A stretch of DNA of 64,000 nt from Cyclobacteriaceae bacterium (lineage in GTDB: Bacteria; Bacteroidota; Bacteroidia; Cytophagales; Cyclobacteriaceae), in NCBI GenBank assembly GCA_020436085.1, contig JAGQYM010000014.1, forward strand, positions 1 to 64,000. The letters are read 5' to 3'. Position 1 is the stretch's first letter. Every line of letters starts with the position of its first letter. Shown here piece after piece: positions 7,908-16,701 of the stretch. A program made the translations under genes and the position numbers. The notes below the pieces were generated by a model. It did no database searches, was not told the origin of the DNA, and saw only the letters and a list, made by a program, of their open reading frames with translations.

Positions 7908-10310
7908 TTACTCTGTCCTCAGCGTAGTGGCCGGGTTGGTGAGCGCTGCCTTCACCGACTGGAAGCTGACAGTGGCAATGGTGATGCTGATGATCAGGCC
8001 GCACGCCTCAAGGTAAATCCACGGACTTAGCTCTATCCGATAAGCAAAAGTTGAGAGCCATTGCTGTGCTGTATAATAGCTCACCGGTACGATCACCACA
8101 AATGCGACCAGAATGAGCGCAAAGTATTTGCGTGTGAGCAACAGCAACAAAGAGTTGATGCTGGCCCCAAATACCTTGCGTATCCCGATCTCGCGAATCC
8201 GTTGGTTTACACTAAACTCAACCAGTCCAAACAAGCCCATACAGGCCACAACGATGGCCAGACCGGTAAACAAGGAGAACAACCCGGAAAGTTTCTCCTC
8301 TGACTTGTACATACTGTCGTAGTTTTCATCCAGGAACTTGTAGCTGAACGGCTGTTCAGGCACTAGTTTCTCATAAGTACTCTTCACTTGGGCAATGGTA
8401 GCAGTAAGGTTGTCACTTTTTACCCTGAGTGTGAGGGTATAGAAGACTTGTGGGTAAATGTGCATCACCACAGGGCTCATTTGCTCCCTTAGACTTTTGA
8501 AGTGGAAGTCCTTCACCACTCCAACGACTTCTCCTCTCTTTGTGGAGTCACCAATCCACTCTTCCCAGTGAATAGGATGGCCGATGGCCTCCTCCGGTGT
8601 GCCAAAGCCATAAGACTTTGCAGCGGTTTCGTTGATGATGAAGGCCCGTTGGCCATCGGAGGTAAACTCCCTTGAGAAATCTCTTCCCGCTACTATCTCC
8701 ATCCCCAGGGTCTTCACATAATCGAAGTCCACACAGAATAGGTTGGCGGGCAGAGACTTGCCCGTTAGCGGCTCGATGATTCCATCCCCGGCAATGATGT
8801 CACCAGGCAGGCCATAGCCAATGGTGGCTTGCTCCACAGATGGATTCTTCAAGAACTCCTGCTTCACTGTCTCGTGTTCAGCCTTTTTATCCTGGCTCAA
8901 CGTCATCACCATGAGTTGCTCCTTGTCGAACCCTAGATCCTTATTGTGCAGCAAGTCGTTTTGAGCCAACACCACCAGCGAGCCGATAATGAGGAAGAAC
9001 GAAAACATGAACTGTAACACTACCAGAATATTTCTGTAAATGTTGCCTTCTGCAGAGGCGCCACTTCTGTTGTATAGAACGGTGGCGGGTCGGAACCGAG
9101 ACAAATGCCAGGCTGGATAGCTTCCTGCTAAACCACCTAGCAACAGAGAAAAAATCACAACTGCCGTGATGAACGGCAAATTGAAAGGTGAAGAAATTGA
9201 CTTGCCTGCAAAGTCATTGAGGTAAGGCAGCCCGATTTGAGTTATGGAAATGGCTATGACCAATCCAATCAATGTGATGGTAATAGATTCGCTGGTAAAC
9301 TGAAAAATGAGTTGGGTACGCAAGGCGCCTGCTACCTTCCTTACACCTACCTCCTTCATTCTCTTTAATGACCTTGCCGTGGATAGGTTGACAAAATTTA
9401 GAGAGGCAATAACCAAAATGAAAAGTGCAGCCGCGCTTAGTACGTAAACGGACTGAGCATTTCCTCTTTGCGCGATCTCCCATTCAAAGGACGAAGAATG
9501 GAGATGAATGTTTTTGATGTTTTGCAGGTGCGGCAGATAGGTGAAGCCGGCTGGTTCGATCGTGGGGTAGGCGTACTGCTTAACGAAGTCAGCAAGCTTG
9601 CTTTCAAATGCCGTCACATCTGTTCCTGGTTTGAATTTAACGTAGGTAAAAAACTGTTGCCATATCCAGCTTTCAATTCTTTCTTTCGGTACTTCCTGCA
9701 AAATTGAAGCGAAGGAGATTACATAGTTGATTTGCAAATGCGAGTTGACAGGAAAATCTTCGTAGACTCCAGTTATCAGCATCTCGTTTCCGGATAGTGT
9801 GATGTTCTCGCCAACAGAATTGCTGTCTCCGAAATATTTTTCAGAAAGTGTTTTTGAAAGGACAACTGAATTCGGTTTTTCTAACGCTGACCCTGCATCG
9901 CCTTGAACGAGATTGACCGTAAGCATGTCAAAGAATGTATTCTCAGCGTATACCCCTTTGGATTCTTTGGTCTTCTCACCTTTAAGTTCAAAAAGTTTTG
10001 AACCATAAATGTTCATCATCCTCAGTGTAGATTCAACTTCAGCATAGTCTTTTTCTAAAGTGGGACCGAAGGTAGGTGGCACGATGGGCAGATAGGTAGT
10101 TACACCATCATTTCCGGATCGCACGTTGTAAATCCTAAAAGTCCTGTCGCCATCCGGATGATATTGATCGAAGCTCAGCTCGTCCCAAACAAACAAACCT
10201 ATGAGCAGACAGGAGGCCAGGCTCAACGACATGCCCACTATAGTGATGATAGAAAAGAGTTTGTGCTTGGTAATGGTGCGGAGGGAGATTTTGAGATAGT
10301 TGATCAGCAT
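7908..10310 (-). CDS. MacB/FtsX-type orphan ABC permease 1
   Basis: An 800-residue inner-membrane permease with duplicated architecture. TM1 is about 19-41 and is followed by a periplasmic MacB_PCD-like domain to about 280. The first FtsX block starts near 288, with the loop NLSTARSLKRMKEVGVRKVAGA. TM5 is about 428-448, followed by a second periplasmic domain and a second FtsX block with EIGIRKVFGAS. The protein ends NPATTLRTE. No ATP-binding subunit is encoded nearby. In the family such permeases act as mechanotransmission devices or exporters with an ATPase; substrate unknown. It is the last of three consecutive minus-strand permeases. Confidence 0.9.
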   Translation of the reverse strand: MLINYLKISLRTITKHKLFSIITIVGMSLSLASCLLIGLFVWDELSFDQYHPDGDRTFRIYNVRSGNDGVTTYLPIVPPTFGPTLEKDYAEVESTLRMMNIYGSKLFELKGEKTKESKGVYAENTFFDMLTVNLVQGDAGSALEKPNSVVLSKTLSEKYFGDSNSVGENITLSGNEMLITGVYEDFPVNSHLQINYVISFASILQEVPKERIESWIWQQFFTYVKFKPGTDVTAFESKLADFVKQYAYPTIEPAGFTYLPHLQNIKNIHLHSSSFEWEIAQRGNAQSVYVLSAAALFILVIASLNFVNLSTARSLKRMKEVGVRKVAGALRTQLIFQFTSESITITLIGLVIAISITQIGLPYLNDFAGKSISSPFNLPFITAVVIFSLLLGGLAGSYPAWHLSRFRPATVLYNRSGASAEGNIYRNILVVLQFMFSFFLIIGSLVVLAQNDLLHNKDLGFDKEQLMVMTLSQDKKAEHETVKQEFLKNPSVEQATIGYGLPGDIIAGDGIIEPLTGKSLPANLFCVDFDYVKTLGMEIVAGRDFSREFTSDGQRAFIINETAAKSYGFGTPEEAIGHPIHWEEWIGDSTKRGEVVGVVKDFHFKSLREQMSPVVMHIYPQVFYTLTLRVKSDNLTATIAQVKSTYEKLVPEQPFSYKFLDENYDSMYKSEEKLSGLFSLFTGLAIVVACMGLFGLVEFSVNQRIREIGIRKVFGASINSLLLLLTRKYFALILVAFVVIVPVSYYTAQQWLSTFAYRIELSPWIYLEACGLIISITIATVSFQSVKAALTNPATTLRTE

Positions 10311-10382
10311 AATTGGAGGAGGTTTAGAAGGATACTATGTCAATATCTATTCCATATTATTTGGAATGTCATTTTAAATCAA

Positions 10383-10433
10383 TTCGGCCACAGGCACTGT
10401 GCGCCTGTGGCCGAAAGTGATCGCCAGCGATCA
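10383..10433. terminator. Strong hairpin pair between permeases 2 and 1
   Basis: A perfect 13-bp inverted repeat (arms 10383-10395 and 10403-10415, TTCGGCCACAGGC, 7-nt loop) is followed by a 7-bp repeat TGATCGC/GCGATCA (10418-10433). It lies 8 bp after the permease 2 stop and 68 bp before the permease 1 start. There is no T-tract on either strand, so it may be a processing or partial termination signal rather than a standard intrinsic terminator. Confidence 0.5.
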
Positions 10434-10440
10434 AGTTAGA

Positions 10441-12891
10441 TTACTCATACCTCAAGGTCTGAGAGGGGTTAGTTAGTGCAGCCTTGATCGTTTGCGAACT
10501 CACTGTGAGCAATGCAATAATTACAGCCACGATTCCCGAGACAATATAAATGAGCAAGTTCATCTCGATGTGATAGGCGAATGAGTCTAGCCATAAGTTC
10601 ATCAAGTACCAGGCTACTGGCCACGCGATCAGGTTGGCCACGATAATGAGCGCCACTATTTCTTTTGACAACAAAGTCAAAATAGTAGGCATGGAGGCAC
10701 CGAGCACTTTGCGAATCCCTATCTCTTTTACGCGTTGCAACGTGTTGAATGTAGCCAGACCAAACAATCCAAGACACGCGATGAAGATGGCCAAGCCAGA
10801 GAAGATGGTGAACAACTGACTTTGCCTTTGCTCAGCATCGTAAAGCTGCCTGTATCGTTCATCAAGGAAGTTGTATTCAAAAGGACGGTTGGGTAGAAAC
10901 TCTTTCCATACCTTCTCAATATGTTGGATGCCGTCCTGTAGATTGCCAGCGTTGATTTTAATCGATATCGTATTCAAATTGCCACCATGGAATACGATTG
11001 GAATAATATCCTGATGTAAAGACTCGAAGTGGAAGTCTTTAACCACACCAATTAGTTTCCCTGTAACTCCGCCATAGGCAAAATCTTTTCCGATGCCTTC
11101 TTCTGGCGAGGATAACCCATATTCTTTTGCTGCAGTTTCGTTGATTACAAAAGCAAGAGAGTCGTCCGTTACTACAGATTTAGAGAAATTTCGACCAGCT
11201 ACGAATTCAATCCCATAGGTTGGGAAGAATGCTTCGTCAACTCCTACATTTTTTGTTACGATTTGTGTGTTCACCAGGCTATCCCCGCTTGCGATACGTG
11301 GTGAACCCTGGCTATCCAACAATCTTCCGGTCGGTGTGCGACTGGAGCGCCCAACATTTTTAATCGTGGATGAACCAGTCAACTCGTTGTAAAATACATC
11401 GTAGGTGTCTTGTACTTCCCGATAGAATGGTACTGTTACGATTTGGTCTTTGTCAAATCCAAGGTCTCGCGTATTGAGGTAGTCGAGTTGTTGGATCGTG
11501 ATCGCAGTTGCAATCAGCAACACCACCGAAATCGAAAACTGAGTTACAACCAATACTTTTCTGATCAGCCCTTTTCCCTTTGCGTTTCCTTGTTGTCCTT
11601 TTAGCGTAAGTGCTGGCTTGAAGCCGGAGACAACAAATGCAGGATAGATTCCAGCAAGGAAGCCGATGACAAATGTGGTGACCACAAGGCCAGCGACAAG
11701 GCTGAAGTGTTCAACAAAATTAAGCGAGAGGTTTTTATGTGTGAATTGATTGAGCCAACCTAGGCCCAGCCATGCAATGGCCACGGAAAGGACCAGTGCA
11801 AAAACTGCGATCAATATGGATTCACTCAGATACTGAATTACGAGCTGATTGCGAACGGCACCCACCACTTTGCGAAGGCCGACCTCTTTTGCCCGCTTGG
11901 TAGCTCTGGCCGTGGAAAGGTTCACGAAATTGAAACAGGCAATGAGGACGATAAACAATCCGATCACACCCATCATATATACGTTGTTGATATTTCCGTT
12001 CACTTCAACTTCATCATCCAGGTGCGAGTAGAGGTGGATGTCAGCCACTTTTTGTGCGTAAAGGGAAGTCACATTAGAAGCTACGAATGTTGGCGGTGCG
12101 CCAAAGTTGGCGACTGCGTAAGCGCCAAAGTGCTTGTTGAGGAATTCAGGAAACTGGGCCTCTAGTTTTTTTATGTCCGCACCTTCGTCAAGCAAGAAAT
12201 ATGTGCCGAATGAATTGTTACCCCAATTGGTTTCCAATCCTGTTCTTCCATAAATGTTATCATTCTCCAGGGTGATAAAAGAAACTAATAGCTCCGGATG
12301 CCAGTGTGCCTGATCGGGAAAGTCTTTATAAACACCTGTGATCTCGATGTCGAAGGCATTGTTTGCTCTAAGCCTTTTACCGATCACGTTGGTGTCGTCA
12401 AAATATTTTAAGGCCATCTTTTCGGAAAGCATCATCGTAAATGGTCTCGACAATGCTGTTGATGGATCTCCTGACATTACATCAATGTCAAAGATTTTGA
12501 AAATATCGGGCTCCGCGAGAAAGAGTCTTTCTTCCGTGAAGTTTTTGGTAATCTCACCATTCTCTTCTCGACTGATTACCAGATTGAAATTGACCGTACG
12601 CGCCAACACTTCAATTTGACCAAAATCATTTTTCAAGAGAGGGCCTATAGGCGGTGCTACATTTCCCAGGTGAAGATTTACCGAGCCATCGGGTGACTTG
12701 AAGTCGCGCGTAACCCTGTACAAGCGATCTGCGTGACTGTTGTACTTATCATAACTTACCTCATCGGCAATGTAGAGGTAGATGAGTAACGCACAGGCCA
12801 TCGCCAGGGCCAATCCTGCGATGTTGATGAAAGCGGTGAGCTTGTTTCTAAAGATGCTTCTTATGGCAACTTTTAAGTAATTACTAATCAT
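10441..12891 (-). CDS. MacB/FtsX-type orphan ABC permease 2
   Basis: 816 residues with the same layout as permease 1: TM1 about 19-41 (starting MISNYLKVAIRSIFRNKLTA), a large periplasmic domain, and a first FtsX block with NLSTARATKRAKEVGLRKVVGA. TM5 is followed by a second periplasmic domain, then EIGIRKVLGAS and the C-terminal signature NPSQTLRYE. It starts at a plain ATG. It is slightly longer than its siblings because of an expanded first periplasmic domain. No ATPase partner is adjacent; function beyond membrane transport or mechanotransmission cannot be assigned. Confidence 0.9.
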   Translation of the reverse strand: MISNYLKVAIRSIFRNKLTAFINIAGLALAMACALLIYLYIADEVSYDKYNSHADRLYRVTRDFKSPDGSVNLHLGNVAPPIGPLLKNDFGQIEVLARTVNFNLVISREENGEITKNFTEERLFLAEPDIFKIFDIDVMSGDPSTALSRPFTMMLSEKMALKYFDDTNVIGKRLRANNAFDIEITGVYKDFPDQAHWHPELLVSFITLENDNIYGRTGLETNWGNNSFGTYFLLDEGADIKKLEAQFPEFLNKHFGAYAVANFGAPPTFVASNVTSLYAQKVADIHLYSHLDDEVEVNGNINNVYMMGVIGLFIVLIACFNFVNLSTARATKRAKEVGLRKVVGAVRNQLVIQYLSESILIAVFALVLSVAIAWLGLGWLNQFTHKNLSLNFVEHFSLVAGLVVTTFVIGFLAGIYPAFVVSGFKPALTLKGQQGNAKGKGLIRKVLVVTQFSISVVLLIATAITIQQLDYLNTRDLGFDKDQIVTVPFYREVQDTYDVFYNELTGSSTIKNVGRSSRTPTGRLLDSQGSPRIASGDSLVNTQIVTKNVGVDEAFFPTYGIEFVAGRNFSKSVVTDDSLAFVINETAAKEYGLSSPEEGIGKDFAYGGVTGKLIGVVKDFHFESLHQDIIPIVFHGGNLNTISIKINAGNLQDGIQHIEKVWKEFLPNRPFEYNFLDERYRQLYDAEQRQSQLFTIFSGLAIFIACLGLFGLATFNTLQRVKEIGIRKVLGASMPTILTLLSKEIVALIIVANLIAWPVAWYLMNLWLDSFAYHIEMNLLIYIVSGIVAVIIALLTVSSQTIKAALTNPSQTLRYE

Positions 12892-13075
12892 GGAGGTTAA
12901 TGTTGGGTGCTACAATACGATTAAGACACTTCCTAAACGTCTTTCGGTTACGCAATGACCGGACCTTTTTTGCAAGGTTGCAGTGATTCAATCTATTCTG
13001 GATGTTTTTGTTGCTCTATCTCTCCAAATCAGCGCCAAAGTGTTCGTTGACGACCACTGTTCACCGGACACTTAC
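12892..13075. other. Intergenic region between permeases 3 and 2
   Basis: 184 bp without a convincing gene. It contains the short repeat ACCTT/AAGGT around a T-run near 12962-12977. The stretch at 13031-13050 resembles (18 of 20) 12121-12140 inside permease 2. I see no clear promoter. Confidence 0.35.
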
Positions 13076-15451
13076 CTACTCAACACGCAAAGAGTCTACC
13101 GGATTCGTGAGTCCTGCTTTAAGTACTTTATATCCTATTGTGATTCCCGATACGACCAATGCGCTCAATCCTGTGAGCAAAAACAGTGATGGAGACAGAT
13201 TAATTTTATACTCAAAATTTCCAAGCCAGTTCTGCATCACATAATACCCAACCGGTGCAGCCACAAGAAAACCTGCAAGAACAAGTTTTATCAAATCTGA
13301 GCTTAGCATGTAGGAAATAGACTGCGCAGATGCACCCATCACTTTCCTTATGCCAATCTCTTTGGTGCGTTGTTCGATCATAAATGCAGCGAGGCTGAAT
13401 AAACCGAGACATGCAACGAAGATGCCGATACCGGTAAACAAACCCACGAGTTTTCCAAGTCTCCTCTCAGAATCATAGAGCTGGCCATAAGATTCATCAA
13501 AGAAAGAGTAGGTGAGGGGATGAGCGGGATCAAATTGTGAAAAGACTTTATTAATACCTTCTATACCATCTGCCATTTGTTCTGAACGAACGCGCACGGT
13601 GTACATCGAAAACCAGTTGGTTGGGGGAATGAACAACACAACGGGGCCGATTTTTTCTTTGAGCGACCTGAAATGGAAATCCTTTACAACACCGACAACT
13701 GGTCCGGGCACACGACCGACTGCTGGCATGCTGATTGTTTTCGACAATGGGTTGTCCCAACCCAGTTGACGCGCTGCCTCTTCGTTGATCAGGTAAGCCG
13801 CAGTGTCGCTGGCGATATCTTTTGAAAAATTTCGGCCTGACGCCAGCTCTATTTCAAAGGTGGGAACAAACTCAGAATCGACTGCCAGTACTCTTGTCGA
13901 TGGTACCTGCTCGGGATCAATGCCTTCCGGTTGGACAGGGATTCCCCAATCGCTTCCGCCAGGTTGCCCTCCGGAGATTGATACACTTTCTATCGCACTG
14001 AGTTTCAGTAATTCATTTTTTACCGTTTCAGATTTTTCACGCAACACTCCCGACTGGATGGGAATGGTGATCAGTTCACTCGGGTTAAACCCAAGTTTTT
14101 TGCTTTGAATGAACTCGAGCTGACGGTAGATCGTGATGGCCGCAACAATCAGAAAAATTGAAATAGCGAATTGAAGAACCACAAGTCCTTGTCGCACAAC
14201 CTGCCGGGTTCCGGTTTTTGTTTTTCCTTTCAAAACCTCTGAAGGTTTGAGCTGTGATAGGTAAAGTGCAGGATAACTTCCTGAAAGAAATCCGACCAAT
14301 AAACAAATGCTAGCCGCTACAGCAATGAATTGAGGTTCGATTAACAATGAGAGTGTCAATTGTTTTCCAATCAATAGATTAAAAGATGGCAGCATGATTG
14401 CCAGCAAGCCAACAGCCAAGACCAGGGCAACAAAACTGATGAGCACGGTTTCACTGAGGTATTGAAGGGTAAGTTGTGATCGAAGTGCGCCTGTTGATTT
14501 ACGTACCCCTACCTCTTTCATTCTGGTGAGGGCACGTGCGGTGGTGAGATTGATAAAATTGATAGCGGAGATAACGAGCACCAATAAACCAATGGCTGCG
14601 AAAATATAGACGTAAGTAATGTCGGAGTTTGCATTGATCTCCCGGAAAAGGTTGGAGTGAAGGTGAATGGAAGTTAGTGGCTGCAGAAATGGCTGGAGCG
14701 ATTCTGCTGTTTCTTTATCTACGTGATTACTAAGCAGGTCACGAAATTTGTTTGCCACCATTACAGGATCAGCGTCTGATCTTAGAAGGAGGTATGTGTA
14801 AAATTGATTCCATTGCTCCCAGCTATCCTTTTGCGGGTGGTTATAGCCGACCATCGGCAAGAGGTAGTCGAAGGTGAAATGTGAATTGAGTGGCACGTCT
14901 TTGATGACACCAGATACACTCACTTCTCTATTGTTTTCAATAGTCAAAGTTTGACCCACTGCGTTTTGGCTGCCGAAATATTTTTTTGCCATTGACTCGC
15001 TGATCACAACCGCGTCTGGCTGTGTGAGTGCAGCCAATGTGTTCCCAGCGATCAACTCGAAATCGAATATATCGAACACCGTGGAGTCGGTGATGAACCC
15101 TTTGTTCTCGTAAAATCTATTATCGCCTTTTTGAAAAAGATTATTGCCTGCAGGCACAAATCGCGTCATATTTTCCACTTGCGGTAGCTCTTGAGCAGCC
15201 GTGGGACCCCATGGGCCATTTACCTTTGCAATACCTTCATACGCTTCATAACTGCCATTTACCCTGGTTGCGAGCCTGTAAATGTTTTCCTTTTTCTGGT
15301 GATACTGATCGTAACTGAGTTCGTCTCTTACAAAAAGGAATATGGCCAGACAACAAGTCATTCCGAGTGTAAGGCCACTAATAGCAATAAGTGAAAAGCC
15401 TTTATACCTGATGAGGTTTCGGAGGGCGATTTTAAGGTAGTTGGTGAGCAT
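13076..15451 (-). CDS. MacB/FtsX-type orphan ABC permease 3
   Basis: 791-residue duplicated FtsX permease: N-terminal TM with GMTCCLAIFLFVRDELSYD, periplasmic domain, first FtsX block (NLTTARALTRMKEVGVRKSTGA), a fifth TM, second periplasmic domain, second FtsX block (EIGIRKVMGAS), and C-terminus NPVDSLRVE. Its upstream region carries the 14-mer shared with permease 7 (15485-15498). It is the first gene of the three-permease minus-strand run and is divergent from the isoprenoid-synthase-like gene, with 126 bp between the start codons. Confidence 0.9.
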   Translation of the reverse strand: MLTNYLKIALRNLIRYKGFSLIAISGLTLGMTCCLAIFLFVRDELSYDQYHQKKENIYRLATRVNGSYEAYEGIAKVNGPWGPTAAQELPQVENMTRFVPAGNNLFQKGDNRFYENKGFITDSTVFDIFDFELIAGNTLAALTQPDAVVISESMAKKYFGSQNAVGQTLTIENNREVSVSGVIKDVPLNSHFTFDYLLPMVGYNHPQKDSWEQWNQFYTYLLLRSDADPVMVANKFRDLLSNHVDKETAESLQPFLQPLTSIHLHSNLFREINANSDITYVYIFAAIGLLVLVISAINFINLTTARALTRMKEVGVRKSTGALRSQLTLQYLSETVLISFVALVLAVGLLAIMLPSFNLLIGKQLTLSLLIEPQFIAVAASICLLVGFLSGSYPALYLSQLKPSEVLKGKTKTGTRQVVRQGLVVLQFAISIFLIVAAITIYRQLEFIQSKKLGFNPSELITIPIQSGVLREKSETVKNELLKLSAIESVSISGGQPGGSDWGIPVQPEGIDPEQVPSTRVLAVDSEFVPTFEIELASGRNFSKDIASDTAAYLINEEAARQLGWDNPLSKTISMPAVGRVPGPVVGVVKDFHFRSLKEKIGPVVLFIPPTNWFSMYTVRVRSEQMADGIEGINKVFSQFDPAHPLTYSFFDESYGQLYDSERRLGKLVGLFTGIGIFVACLGLFSLAAFMIEQRTKEIGIRKVMGASAQSISYMLSSDLIKLVLAGFLVAAPVGYYVMQNWLGNFEYKINLSPSLFLLTGLSALVVSGITIGYKVLKAGLTNPVDSLRVE

Positions 15452-15484
15452 AGTTAGGGTTTAGAGATAAACACTACCGCTTTG

Positions 15485-15498
15485 GCCAATGGTTACAT
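15485..15498 (-). promoter_or_regulatory. 14-bp element shared with the permease 7 upstream region
   Basis: Minus-strand ATGTAACCATTGGC lies 34-47 bp before the permease 3 ATG. The identical 14-mer stands 36-49 bp before the ATG of permease 7 (52298-52311). Flanking bases differ, so this is not simply a long duplicated 5' region. It may be a promoter or regulator element; function unknown. Confidence 0.4.
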
Positions 15499-15577
15499 GA
15501 AATTCGGCATATTTTGGGACATCTTGAATGACAAGTCATATTGATTATGGCGTCTAATCATATATTGCCTTCAGTTA

Positions 15578-16681
15578 ATGACACAGGCTCGAGGAAATTC
15601 GTTTTTTTTTAAGGCAGGCCTGGTAGTTCGGTTCGTACAGGCGATCCTTCAAATCAATAAGTTTAACAACACAACTTCATCTTATCACCGGTTTGCAAAA
15701 AAACGCTTGAATGAGCAACTGACTCCATTCAATGCGTTAATTGAAGCGAAACTCCCGTGGAATGCCAAAGAAAAGATGCAGTGGTATGTGGCTGAGTTTC
15801 TCTTTGTCGGGGAGAGTTTTTCAAAACTGCTGGATGTCCCATTTACTCAGCACATAAAGGAAACATATTTCCGATGTGGCGTATTGGTAGCGCTGTGCGA
15901 TCTGATCATTGATGATGTGGAATTGAGCGATGAAGAGATAAAAGAGTTAAAGAAGCCGCTTGATCTTAATAACTCCCGCAATGAGGTGCAGCAACTTTAC
16001 ACTGAGGTATACCGCGCTTTCTTTGCTTCTATGCCGGATGAGCGAAACAATGAGGTGGCCCATTACTATGAAAAACTGTTCGATGCCCAGGTGATGAGCA
16101 AGCGGCAGTTTGATCCAAATATTTCAAAAGAAGAAGTTGACTTAGTCTGTCGTGAAAAGTGTGGTTATAATTTTTTGCTATTACGGGCAATCGTTGGTGA
16201 CGAGATCAGCGCAAAAGAAAGAGAAACGTGGTACGAGGTAGGTGCCCTGGTTCAGTTTTGCAATGATGCTCAGGACATGCACAAAGACCTTCAGAAAGGA
16301 ATGAGAACGTTTGCCAGCGTTCGACCAGGTATCGATACGATAGTTCGTGATTTGGATAGGCAGAGAAAGATAGCCTTTGCTTTAGTTACAAAAACGCCCT
16401 TCGAAGAAGATAGAAAAGATGAATTTCTGTTTTCACTTTTTGTGATGTACACCGCCATCCTTGCCAAATTAAATATCTTCTCGAACCTCTGCGGTGGAGA
16501 TTTCAGTCTTGAAAGATTTCGGTCGCTCGATAAGCAACGAGTCAGGCGTAGCGTATCACCTTCCAGATTGTTGAAATTGATGCTTCCGCTTGTGAGCCAA
16601 TATCAATTCGATAAGATTGAAGGTATAAGCTTTGAATTTAAGGCTAATCGATTTTCGATCGATAGAAGTACGCGCAACTAA
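15578..16681 (+). CDS. Class I isoprenoid-synthase-like protein
   Basis: 367 residues, soluble and mainly helical by composition, with no signal peptide. Two acidic metal-binding-like motifs are seen at plausible spacing. One is D108-LII-DDVE (108-115). The other is N229-D230-AQD-MHK-D237, resembling the second Asp-rich or NSE motif of class I prenyl and terpene synthases. Between them EKCGYNFLLLRAIVG resembles the K-T/C-G segment after which the second motif follows. The product is not predictable. It is the only plus-strand gene in the permease array, divergent from permease 3 and convergent with permease 4 (20 bp between stops). Confidence 0.6.
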   Translation: MTQARGNSFFFKAGLVVRFVQAILQINKFNNTTSSYHRFAKKRLNEQLTPFNALIEAKLPWNAKEKMQWYVAEFLFVGESFSKLLDVPFTQHIKETYFRCGVLVALCDLIIDDVELSDEEIKELKKPLDLNNSRNEVQQLYTEVYRAFFASMPDERNNEVAHYYEKLFDAQVMSKRQFDPNISKEEVDLVCREKCGYNFLLLRAIVGDEISAKERETWYEVGALVQFCNDAQDMHKDLQKGMRTFASVRPGIDTIVRDLDRQRKIAFALVTKTPFEEDRKDEFLFSLFVMYTAILAKLNIFSNLCGGDFSLERFRSLDKQRVRRSVSPSRLLKLMLPLVSQYQFDKIEGISFEFKANRFSIDRSTRN

Positions 16682-16701
16682 GAATCGCCCACTTGATTTT
16701 A

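Noticed and set aside
13020..13075. Possible permease gene remnant after permease 3 (18 of 20 bases like 12121-12140 and an NEHFGA-like reading).
   Set aside because: Only a short match, frame interrupted by stops, and no further similarity on either side; chance cannot be excluded.
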